DNA of 64,000 nt from Rhodococcus sp. P1Y (lineage in GTDB: Bacteria; Actinomycetota; Actinomycetes; Mycobacteriales; Mycobacteriaceae): contig NZ_CP032762.1 in the NCBI RefSeq assembly GCF_003641205.1, positions 3,782,001 to 3,846,000 on the forward strand, in the 5' to 3' direction. Below are positions 57,437-64,000 of the stretch, in pieces. The position numbers and the translations under genes were made by a program. The stretch's first letter is position 1, and the number at the start of each line of letters is the position of its first letter. The notes below the pieces were generated by a model that ran no database searches, had not been told where the DNA came from, and saw only the letters and a program-made list of their open reading frames with translations.

Positions 57437-58462
57437 TCAGATCGACGAACGATCGACCATCTCGACCGCTACGCGCTCTCCGGTCTCGAGCGACTTCACC
57501 CCTGCCGCACACACTGCCGCTGCGGCATAACCGTCCCACGCTCCTGGTCCGTCGATGTAGTGTCCGGTCTCACGACCAGCCACGACGGCGTCGACCCAGC
57601 GCTGGATCTCGCTGTCGTACGCCCGCCCGAACCGCTCCTTGAAGGACGGAGTAATCGACCCGCCCCATGATCCGGGCGCGCTCTTGCGCACCAATCCGAC
57701 ATCGAGACCGATCATCGCGCTCCCGAGTTCGGCGACGACCTCTGTGCGGACCTCGTACGCAACGCCGGTGGTCACGAAGACCTCAGCATCGACGTGACGA
57801 CCTGATTCCGTCGCGAATAGTGCGATCTGCGGATCTTGAAGCCCATGCGGTGCAGCGGAGTTCGCGGACGGCTTGATGATCTGAACCGATGCGATTTCCT
57901 CGTCGAGCAGAAATCGCGTCACATCGACTTCGTGCACGAGCGAGTCCTTGACGATCATGGCGCTGTCGAAGTTCGGAGGGACTGCCGGGTTGCGATGCAC
58001 GCAGTGCACCACGAGAGGACGGCCGATGTCGCCCGAATCGATGAGCGCCTTCAGCTCGACGTACTCGTCGTCGAAGCGGCGCATGAAACCGACCTGGATC
58101 AGTGTTTTACCCAGTGCTGCTTCGGCTTTCACTACCGCGAGTGAGGTCTCGACGTCGGTGGTCAGCGGCTTCTCGCACAGAACGGGCTTGCCGTGCTCCA
58201 GGCAGGCCAGTAGTTGCTTCTCATGGGTGGGACCGGGGGTTGCCAGGAGCACTGCGTCGACGTCGGGATCCGAGATCGCGTCGATGGGGTCCGCCACGAC
58301 GCGGCAGCCGGGAATCGACGCTGCCAGTTCCTCTGCCTTGTCGAGGAAGTAATCGTTGACCACCGCGACGCGTGCTCCGGCGATCTTCGATGTGATGCGA
58401 GCGACGTGATCCGCGCCCATCATCCCCACACCCAGTACGGCAATACGCAATTCGTTCGACAT
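57437..58462 (-). CDS. iolG: Gfo/Idh/MocA-family dehydrogenase, inositol 2-dehydrogenase-like
   Basis: A 341-residue NAD(P)-dependent sugar or polyol dehydrogenase. N-terminal fold VLGVGMMGADHVARI near 9-23; the catalytic-Lys motif CEKPLTTD near 96-103; MRRFDDEY near 128; and the active-site segment VHEVDVTRFLL near 178 (Asp/His pair). Similarity in style to IolG/OxiD-type enzymes suggests myo-inositol or a related polyol as substrate. ATG at 58462 follows AGAGG. It lies downstream of a broken isomerase gene and is likely under the LacI regulator. Confidence 0.8.
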   Translation of the reverse strand: MSNELRIAVLGVGMMGADHVARITSKIAGARVAVVNDYFLDKAEELAASIPGCRVVADPIDAISDPDVDAVLLATPGPTHEKQLLACLEHGKPVLCEKPLTTDVETSLAVVKAEAALGKTLIQVGFMRRFDDEYVELKALIDSGDIGRPLVVHCVHRNPAVPPNFDSAMIVKDSLVHEVDVTRFLLDEEIASVQIIKPSANSAAPHGLQDPQIALFATESGRHVDAEVFVTTGVAYEVRTEVVAELGSAMIGLDVGLVRKSAPGSWGGSITPSFKERFGRAYDSEIQRWVDAVVAGRETGHYIDGPGAWDGYAAAAVCAAGVKSLETGERVAVEMVDRSSI

Positions 58463-58490
58463 CGTGAACCTCTTTCTACGAGTGCTTGTC

Positions 58491-58530
58491 GTGCGTGCGT
58501 AGTTACGTCGCGAGGTAACTACGCACGCAC
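58491..58530 (-). repeat. Perfect 16-bp inverted repeat in the intercistronic gap
   Basis: GTGCGTGCGTAGTTAC and its exact reverse complement flank an eight-base loop (GTCGCGAG). It lies between the isomerase-like gene (upstream) and iolG-like gene (downstream). No U-tract follows, so an mRNA-stabilising or processing hairpin is more likely than a simple terminator. Confidence 0.85.
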
Positions 58531-58543
58531 GGGCGCGGAGCGC

Positions 58544-59448
58544 CTAATGGAAGGTGACGGACGGGATTCCGCAGGAACCCAGGTATTTCTGCGTGCGCTG
58601 CGCGATCGGCAGCGGGACGTCGGGTGCGCACGGATACATGTCCTGCTCCACGATCGCGAACACGTCGATGTCGAGTTTTTCGATAGCCGCGAGCAGCGGC
58701 GGCATGTCCGGGATGCCGAGAGGCGGCTCGGTCATCGCACCCAGCTTGACTGCCTCGCCGAACGGAAGATCCCCGCCTCGACCTTGGCACGAACCTCCTC
58801 GTTGACCTGCTTGAGGTGCAGGTAGCCGATTCGCTCGGGCGCGCGTTCGATGATTGCGATGTTGTCGCCGCCGCAATAACTGATGTGCCCGGTATCCAGG
58901 CACAGGTTCACGAACTCGCTGGAGGTTCCGTCCAGGAACCGGTAGACGTTGTCCTCTGTGTCGACGTGGGAATCCGCGTGCGGGTGATACTGCGCCGAGA
59001 CTCCGTACTGCTCGAACATGCGCCTGCCGAGCTCGTTCATGCCGTCGGTCTTCCTCCGCCACTGATCGACGGTCAGGTTGCGATCCTCCAGGACCGCACC
59101 GGTGCTCGGGTCGCGCCACATCTCCGGAATCACGACGACATGCTTGCCACCGACCGCTGCGGTCAGTTTCGCAACGTCTTCGATCTGCGTCCATACCGCG
59201 TCCCACGAATCGTCCTGGTGCAGGTGTTCGAACACGGTTCCTGCGGACAGACGGAGATCGTGCGCGGCGAGTACGTCTGCCAACTCCTTCGGGTCGGTCG
59301 GGAGGTAGCCGTACGGTCCGAGTTCGATCCACTTGTAGCCGGACGCCGACACCTCTTCCAGAAATCGGGTGTAGGGGGTCTGCTGCGGATCCTCCGGGAA
59401 CCACACTCCCCACGAATCGGGAGCAGATCCAACGTGGATGACGCTCAT
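58544..59448 (-). pseudogene. Frameshifted IolE-like sugar-phosphate isomerase/epimerase
   Basis: ATG at 59448 (AAAGGA upstream) opens a xylose-isomerase-like TIM-barrel protein: VGSAPDSWGVWFPEDP, VVVIPEMWRD, AQYHPHADSHVD, CLDTGHISYCGGDN and IGYLHLKQV are all readable, resembling IolE/IolH enzymes. At 58771-58774 a run of four C (GGGG on the coding strand) ends the frame with a stop soon after. Adding one base restores a frame that continues DLPFGEAVKLGAM, then VEQDMYPCAPDVPLPIAQRT (active-site Glu) and ends at 58544. Either the gene is inactivated or the assembly has a one-base homopolymer error. Confidence 0.85.
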
Positions 59449-59519
59449 AGTCGTCCTTTCGAGAGGTCTCGGCGTCGGCGCATCGGCGCTCGGAAGCCCA
59501 GCGGGTGAAACGAACTGTC

Positions 59520-59536
59520 GCGCGTTACTAACGCGC
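59520..59536. promoter_or_regulatory. LacI-type operator
   Basis: GCGCGTTA-C-TAACGCGC is a perfect 17-bp palindrome with the central CG-rich arms usual for LacI-family sites. It lies just downstream of the minus-strand promoter at 59548-59576 and 84 bases before the lacI-family start, so it can block the operon and perhaps its own gene. Confidence 0.82.
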
Positions 59537-59547
59537 TTCAGTCGCCT

Positions 59548-59576
59548 ACTATTATGATCGCCGAACAGTTTGTCAA
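59548..59576 (-). promoter_or_regulatory. Sigma-70-type promoter of the isomerase/dehydrogenase operon
   Basis: On the minus strand, TTGACA (59576-59571) is followed after 17 bases by AATAGT (59553-59548). The -35 hexamer is perfect and the -10 matches four of six. The LacI palindrome begins about a dozen bases downstream, covering the likely start of transcription. Confidence 0.65.
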
Positions 59577-59620
59577 GACATTCTCGCTGCATGGTGTACG
59601 CGAGACCGACAGGAGTGCAC

Positions 59621-60649
59621 GTGCCGAACACGAACGGGCCCATGGACTCGTCGCCTCGCAGGCGCACGACGATGGCCGAGGTAGCGGAGCGGGCCGGCGT
59701 TTCGCGCACACTCGTGTCGCTCATTTTCAGCGACAAACCCGGCGCATCGGTCAATACCCGCGATCGCGTACTACGCGCCGCCGACGAACTGAACTACCAA
59801 CCGGACCGGGCGGCGCAACTGTTGGCCCGAGGGCGAAGTCGAACTCTCGGCGTTCTCACCGACGTCAAACAGACCTTCCAAGCCGAGATGATCGGCACCG
59901 TGTACGACGCGGCCGAACTCGCAGGGTATGAGGTACTGCTCTCGGCGAGCGGCCCGTCCCGAGACGAACAAAAGGCCATCGAGGCACTCTTGAGTCATCG
60001 ATGCGAGGGGCTGATCCTGATCGACCCACTGTCGCCTTCCGCGTATCTTCGTTCGGTGGCCGAGCGCGCCGTGCTTACGATCGTCGGTCGCGCAATCGAT
60101 CCCGCCAACACCGTCAGGTCCGCCGACAGCAAGGGAATTCGGCAGTCGGTCGATCATCTCGTCGAACTGGGTCACCGAGACATCGTTCACGTCGACGGCG
60201 GTGAGCACTTCGTTTCCATCGATCGGCGACGAGCATACGTGGAGTCGATGCGTTCGCACGGACTCGACGCGCACATTCGAGTGATCGCAGGGGCGCACGA
60301 CGAACCTGCGGGTGCGGCCGCGGTCACGCTTCTCCTAGGGGAATCACGCCTGCCCACTGCAATTCTTGCCGGTAACGACCGAAGTGCACTGGGCGTCATG
60401 GACGAGCTGACAAGGGCTGGGATCTCGATTCCCGAGGACGTCTCGATAGTGGGATACGACGATTCTCCTCTGTCGAGCCTGGCCAGAATCGACCTGACCA
60501 CGGTCCGACAGGACAGCGACGGACTGGCACGGAACGCGTTGGCGTTCACTGTATCCCGGCTGCAGGACCCGAATCTCGCACCCGGGGAGAGCGTCATCGA
60601 GCCGCATCTGGTGATCCGCGGGACCACAGGTCCCGCGCCCACCAGGTAA
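59621..60649 (+). CDS. LacI-family transcriptional regulator
   Basis: A 342-residue repressor. The helix-turn-helix MAEVAERAGVSRTLVSLIFSD starts near residue 18 (shown here as AEVAERAGVSRTLVSLIF), with the hinge YQPDRAAQLLARGRSRTLG near 60, then the periplasmic-binding-type ligand domain (HCEGLILIDP-like region near 120, GYDDSPLSSL near 280). GTG at 59621 follows AGGAG at five bases. It is divergent from the isomerase-like gene and separated by the palindromic operator, so it should control that operon; its sugar ligand is unknown. Confidence 0.9.
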   Translation: MPNTNGPMDSSPRRRTTMAEVAERAGVSRTLVSLIFSDKPGASVNTRDRVLRAADELNYQPDRAAQLLARGRSRTLGVLTDVKQTFQAEMIGTVYDAAELAGYEVLLSASGPSRDEQKAIEALLSHRCEGLILIDPLSPSAYLRSVAERAVLTIVGRAIDPANTVRSADSKGIRQSVDHLVELGHRDIVHVDGGEHFVSIDRRRAYVESMRSHGLDAHIRVIAGAHDEPAGAAAVTLLLGESRLPTAILAGNDRSALGVMDELTRAGISIPEDVSIVGYDDSPLSSLARIDLTTVRQDSDGLARNALAFTVSRLQDPNLAPGESVIEPHLVIRGTTGPAPTR

Positions 60650-60720
60650 CGCCCGGCAGCGGCCGGCCAGCGGACCACGAAACGCCCAGAACTACACGCG
60701 CGCGGCGAAACGCTTGGAAG

Positions 60721-61284
60721 TCAGCGCACCACGTCGAAAACTTGCTTCTGAATGCCGTTGCCGAACGCCTCGTATTCGGTCAACCGCAGCTTCGTTGCAT
60801 CCATGTCGCTTTCACTGAACAGCCGCTTACCTGCACCGAGCAGCACGGGAAAAGTCAGGAGGTGGTAGCGATCCACGAGTCCAGCGTCGGCGAGGCTCTT
60901 GCCGAGGGTTGCACTTCCGTGGACGGCGATCGGGCCGCCTTCCTCTTCCTTGAGTGCGGCCACGTCTTCTACCGACCTCAATATCGTTGCGGGCCAGCGT
61001 GAATCGTCCTGCTCGAGCGTTGTGGACACAACATAGCGCGGCATTGCGTTGTATCCGGCGAAGTCGTCCATGGTCGGCCAGATCGGCGCAAAGGCTTCGT
61101 AGGACGTCCTGCCCAGCAGCAGCGCTGTTGTTTCCGCCTGCTCACGGCCCTTGATCTCGTACGCTGCAGGGTCGAACTCGACTTCGTTGAAAGTCCAACC
61201 CGCGTTCCGGTAACCGGATTCTCCGCCAGGCGCTTCCATGACACCGTCCAACGACACGAATGCAGTAACGATCAGGGTACGCAT
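60721..61284 (-). CDS. Dihydrofolate-reductase-like (RibD C-terminal) family protein
   Basis: A 187-residue protein of the DHFR/RibD-C superfamily. VTAFVSLDGVMEAPGG near 6-21, ALLLGRTSYEAFAPIWP near 54-70, VVSTTLEQDD near 85, and GSATLGKSLADAGLVD near 123-138 are the pterin- and NADPH-binding elements. These stand-alone proteins have varied or unknown reductase substrates. ATG at 61284 follows AGGAG; a TTG two codons earlier is unlikely. Confidence 0.87.
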   Translation of the reverse strand: MRTLIVTAFVSLDGVMEAPGGESGYRNAGWTFNEVEFDPAAYEIKGREQAETTALLLGRTSYEAFAPIWPTMDDFAGYNAMPRYVVSTTLEQDDSRWPATILRSVEDVAALKEEEGGPIAVHGSATLGKSLADAGLVDRYHLLTFPVLLGAGKRLFSESDMDATKLRLTEYEAFGNGIQKQVFDVVR

Positions 61285-61448
61285 CGGCAATATCTCCTGA
61301 TGTGAGCAGATTCAAGGTGACCCAACCGGTGAATGATACGTCGAACACCGACGGCGTCACCTCCAACCCACACCGACACCGATCGCGGAGTCCAGCCAGC
61401 CAGCGCTCGTGACTCTCATCACAACGCCGTACAGGTGTTTTATGTTGC

Positions 61449-61460
61449 TACCCGCGGGTA
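61449..61460. promoter_or_regulatory. Perfect palindrome TACCCGCGGGTA upstream of ferritin-like gene
   Basis: A 12-bp perfect palindrome (TACCCGCGGGTA, flanked by GC and AC), 72 bases before the ferritin-like gene start. Its position fits a TetR-type repressor site. A related sequence occurs just before the orphan MCE gene at 55341-55355. Confidence 0.5.
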
Positions 61461-61531
61461 ACCATTGTGTCAGTGCCTGAAGATTGTCTTGTTGGCACGC
61501 CCACGACCCAAACAACCCCAAGGAGCGCACG

Positions 61532-62485
61532 ATGGCTACACCCACCTTGCTCGCACAGTTGCGGGCCGTACTGCAGTTGACCAACACCGAAATCCAGGTG
61601 GCTGAAACTCGCGTCGTACAAGCTCGTACGGAAGCCGTACGGACCGAATTGACCCAAAATGCAGCGAACGGACGTGAGCGCGCGGAAGCGATCGAATCGA
61701 CCCTGCGAGAGCTCGGCGGATTGCCGGACGTAGTAGGTCCGTTGGTCGGACGCACCCTCGCTCTGTTCAAGACGCTCGCCGAACAGGCACAGCCGTTCGA
61801 CGAGGCGCTGTTCGGCGACCTCGCGCTCGAACATCAGCTGGTAAGCCGGTCCAAGTACATCAAGGCGCTGGCGACGGCCGCTGACGAACCCTCTGTCGTC
61901 GGTCTGGCGAATCGCCTGATCACAGCGCACACCGCCACCGTCGAGTGGCTGGAAACCGTCCTCGCCGAGGATGCCCTCGGTGGTCCTGCTGCACTTCGGC
62001 GTACGCCCCTCCAGGCCGCTGCCGGAAGTGCGGTCAAGCTCGTGAACGCACCAGCAACCTGGTCTGCTCGCGGACTCGACCGAGCTCTCGACGTCGCTCG
62101 TGCGACCCCCAGCCGCGTGTCGGAGCTGCTCGGACGTGGAGCTCACGCCGGAGATATCGCAGTCCGTACCTTGTCCGCGAGCCGTGACGCTGCGCTCGAA
62201 GCCGCCGAGGACGTCACGCGCGACGAGGGTGTCGACGGGGTTGCCGACGCTATCCACTCGGCCCGAGCCGGAGGCGGCATTCTGGAGCCCAGCGAACTTC
62301 CGATCGAAGACTACGAGACCTTGAACGTCTCCGAATCCGTGGCCGCCATCAAGGAACTGGACGATCCGAAGGACGTCCGGATCGTGTTGGCATTCGAAGA
62401 AGCACACAAGAACCGCCACGGCGTCGTGTCAGCAGCACAGACTCGACTGGCCGCAATAGCCAAGGACGTCATCGCCGTTCACTGA
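61532..62485 (+). CDS. Ferritin-like domain protein with C-terminal LPIxxY module
   Basis: A 317-residue soluble protein. The first 170 residues are predicted helical, with QLTNTEIQVAETRVVQA and LALEHQLVSRSKYIKALA, fitting a ferritin-like four-helix bundle; iron ligands are not obvious. A linker with repeated Ala/Arg helices follows, then a C-terminal LPIEDYETLNVSESVAAIKE module with EEAHKNRHGVV. Similar LPI-x-x-Y modules occur in actinobacterial lipid-droplet-associated proteins; this is from memory. ATG at 61532 follows AAGGAGC. It is monocistronic, ending in a strong terminator. Confidence 0.65.
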   Translation: MATPTLLAQLRAVLQLTNTEIQVAETRVVQARTEAVRTELTQNAANGRERAEAIESTLRELGGLPDVVGPLVGRTLALFKTLAEQAQPFDEALFGDLALEHQLVSRSKYIKALATAADEPSVVGLANRLITAHTATVEWLETVLAEDALGGPAALRRTPLQAAAGSAVKLVNAPATWSARGLDRALDVARATPSRVSELLGRGAHAGDIAVRTLSASRDAALEAAEDVTRDEGVDGVADAIHSARAGGGILEPSELPIEDYETLNVSESVAAIKELDDPKDVRIVLAFEEAHKNRHGVVSAAQTRLAAIAKDVIAVH

Positions 62486-62499
62486 GTCGATGCGAAATA

Positions 62500-62530
62500 C
62501 TTCGGCCCGCGCTTTCAGCGCGGGCCGAAG
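62500..62530 (+). terminator. Strong hairpin terminator after ferritin-like gene
   Basis: A perfect 14-bp GC-rich stem (CTTCGGCCCGCGCT / AGCGCGGGCCGAAG) with a three-base loop, 14 bases after the stop codon. Confidence 0.82.
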
Positions 62531-62578
62531 TGCGTTGTACCTGGTTTCCGCGGGCTTCACTCGGGTATTGCGACATTC

Positions 62579-63829
62579 ATGAACCACAGCGATGTCGTTG
62601 CCACACCGAATAATTCGGGTTCCGATCCGTCGAGCACAGCGCAACGCATGTTCGACGTTGTGGTCATCGGAGGTGGTAACGCCGGGATCAGCGCCGCGGC
62701 ACGACTGACACGCAAAGGGATCGACAACGTTGCGGTAGTCGAAATCAACCAGGTGCACACCTACCGACCGTTGCTGTCGTACGTCGGTGGAGGTCAGGCG
62801 CAGCTGTCCGCTGCCGAACGCACGCAGCGCTCGGTAATTCCCGCCGGTGTTACCTGGGTCGAGGATTCAGCGGAGTCGATCGATCCCGGCGCGCACACGG
62901 TCACGACAGCATCCGGGCAGCAACTCCGCTATCGCGACCTCGTCCTGGGCACCGGTCTGGTTCCTGATCACACCGCACTGCCCGGCATCGACGAAGCACT
63001 CGATTCCCCTTCGGTAGCAAGTAATTACGTACACCGAGCCGAAAAGACGTGGGAGTTGGTCCGGTCCATGTCTCCGCGAGGCCGTGCAGTCTTCACCGTT
63101 CCCCGCGCGCCGGTGAGTTGCACCGGTACGACACTCAAACCCCTTTTCCTCGCTGCCGCGCAGTGGCGGAGCGACGGACGATTGCCCGGCATCGACATCA
63201 CGTTGGTGATCGACCGACCGAACATGCTCGGCGTTCCGGATCTGGACAGACGAATTCGCGAGCGCCTTCGCCAGTTGGATGTCCGCGTCGTCGAGCACGC
63301 TGCGGTGACCACCCTTCGCCCAGGGCAGCGCAGCATCACTGTCACCGGTGCGGACGGGTCGTCCGAGGATGTCCAGTATGACTTCCTGCACCTCGTGCCG
63401 CCGTTCCGAGGGCAGGAGTGGCTGGGACACACTGGCTTGACAGACCCGAATCGTCATGGTCTCGTCGACGTCGACCCGCACACGTTCCAACACCGCAGCC
63501 ACCCCGACGTATGGGCTGTGGGCGACGGTGCGGCAATCGAGACCGATCCGTCCGGCGGCGGATTGCGGAAGCAGGTCGGCATTCTCGTCGACAACATTCT
63601 CGCCGCGCGCGATGGCCGAAAACTCGGTTCGTACGACGGCTACACCGTCGCCCCGATTCCGATCGACGCGCACACCCTCATCGCCGGCGAGTTCGACCGC
63701 ACCGGACAGGTGACGTCCTCACTGCCCTCGTTCCTCGACCCGCTCGAACCAAGAAGGTCCGCGTGGGCGTTCGATCGTTACGTCCTACCCCGTGTCTACT
63801 GGTACTCGATCCTCAAAGGCCGGGTGTAG
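62579..63829 (+). CDS. SQR-like FAD-dependent oxidoreductase
   Basis: A 416-residue flavoprotein of the sulfide:quinone oxidoreductase family. FAD fold VVVIGGGNAGISAAARL near 27-43, VHTYRPLLSYVGGG near 59, VFTVPRAPVSCTGTTLKPLF near 167 with the first redox Cys, and VGDGAAIETDPSGGGLRKQ near 316. The second Cys, normally near the last motif in VGDC-type sequence, is replaced, so classic sulfide oxidation is doubtful. No Shine-Dalgarno precedes the ATG, which may be leaderless; an internal ATG at residue 24 is the alternative. It overlaps the convergent MFS gene by 17 bases. Confidence 0.8.
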   Translation: MNHSDVVATPNNSGSDPSSTAQRMFDVVVIGGGNAGISAAARLTRKGIDNVAVVEINQVHTYRPLLSYVGGGQAQLSAAERTQRSVIPAGVTWVEDSAESIDPGAHTVTTASGQQLRYRDLVLGTGLVPDHTALPGIDEALDSPSVASNYVHRAEKTWELVRSMSPRGRAVFTVPRAPVSCTGTTLKPLFLAAAQWRSDGRLPGIDITLVIDRPNMLGVPDLDRRIRERLRQLDVRVVEHAAVTTLRPGQRSITVTGADGSSEDVQYDFLHLVPPFRGQEWLGHTGLTDPNRHGLVDVDPHTFQHRSHPDVWAVGDGAAIETDPSGGGLRKQVGILVDNILAARDGRKLGSYDGYTVAPIPIDAHTLIAGEFDRTGQVTSSLPSFLDPLEPRRSAWAFDRYVLPRVYWYSILKGRV

Positions 63830-64000
63830 CGCGTCTCGGCGGGACAACCGCTTTCAGTCCGGACGGACCTACACCTCGATCGAGTGCGAGTAGAAGTACA
63901 GCACAGCCGGCACCCGACAACACCGTCGCGACGACGAACATGACCGTGAAACCGAAGAGGTCTCCGACGACTCCGGCCGTCACACCGGCGGCACCCTGTG
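63813..64000 (-). CDS. MFS transporter, C-terminal part only
   Basis: The minus strand from the window edge carries a 61-residue open frame ending at 63813. It reads as one and a half hydrophobic segments (GVVGDLFGFTVMFVVATVLS then AVLLLAL) followed by a polar tail, the usual end of a major facilitator transporter. The start and family are outside the window. The stop lies inside the end of the convergent SQR-like gene. Confidence 0.6.
   Translation of the reverse strand, partial: QGAAGVTAGVVGDLFGFTVMFVVATVLSGAGCAVLLLALDRGVGPSGLKAVVPPRRATPGL

Noticed and set aside
55444..61290. Genomic island or prophage in the right part of the window
   Set aside because: No integrase, transposase, tRNA or attachment repeat was found, and gene style and GC look like the rest.

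Overview
The window is high-GC actinobacterial DNA, most likely from Rhodococcus or a close relative (Mycobacteriales). Signs are frequent GTG/TTG starts, dense ATGA/GTGA-type gene overlaps, an orphan MCE protein, a GarA/OdhI FHA protein, a PIG-L deacetylase, an F420-type Ddn-like oxidoreductase, a BlaI-M56 pair, IdeR-type iron boxes and a LexA-type SOS box. I see no tRNA, rRNA, CRISPR array, prophage or insertion sequence.

Layout. (1) 1-8.8 kb: a truncated membrane protein gene, type II NADH dehydrogenase (ndh), then a minus-strand urease operon (fused ureAB, ureC, ureF, ureG, ureD) that ends in an ArsR-type regulator. Behind it lie an HpcH/HpaI-like aldolase (DUF6986-type) and a PaaI-like thioesterase. 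(2) 9-13.4 kb: an iron-uptake block with iron boxes. It holds a FhuF-like protein, an RDD-FecCD fusion permease, a second FecCD permease and an ABC ATPase. (3) 13.4-19 kb: a large MprF-like membrane aminoacyltransferase overlapping a membrane-anchored esterase, then BlaI and an M56 peptidase behind a palindromic operator. (4) 19-27 kb: a DEAD-box helicase with a 12-unit repeat tail, gnd, a DUF4262 protein and a second DEAD-box helicase sharing an SOS box, a DMT-type transporter and guaB1. (5) 27-36 kb: two CNNM/CBS 'hemolysin' proteins, a protein of unknown function, malate synthase G, a VWA protein and a metallophosphoesterase. (6) 36-46 kb, minus strand: gcvP behind a tandem glycine riboswitch, two MerR regulators around a DUF151 nuclease, garA, gcvH, DUF881-sbp-DUF881, a pgsA-like gene, a Nudix hydrolase and a Ddn-like protein. 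(7) 46.7-64 kb: an M4 protealysin-like peptidase with an emfourin-like inhibitor, CtpC-like P-type ATPase with a PacL-like partner, PIG-L deacetylase, a diguanylate cyclase coupled to an alpha/beta hydrolase, an orphan MCE protein, a degenerate CPBP protein, a DUF4436 protein, a LacI-controlled sugar/inositol cassette with a frameshifted isomerase, a DHFR-like reductase, a ferritin-like protein, an SQR-like flavoprotein and the 3' end of an MFS gene.

From memory of the M. tuberculosis H37Rv map, the gene order from pgsA2 through DUF881-sbp-DUF881, gcvH, garA, merR, DUF151, merR, gcvP, VWA, glcB, the CNNM pair, guaB1, gnd, M56/BlaI, thioesterase and urease to ndh matches Rv1822-Rv1854c in mirror image. 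Much of the window is therefore a conserved core block. The iron-uptake genes, the MprF-like/esterase pair, the helicases and the DMT transporter are insertions relative to that order.

Systems that appear to work together: nickel enzyme assembly with a possible metal sensor; siderophore import under iron control; glycine cleavage (gcvP, gcvH) with GarA control of 2-oxoglutarate use and glcB in the glyoxylate shunt; a protease with its own inhibitor; a metal exporter with its small partner; and a LacI-regulated polyol catabolic operon that looks broken.
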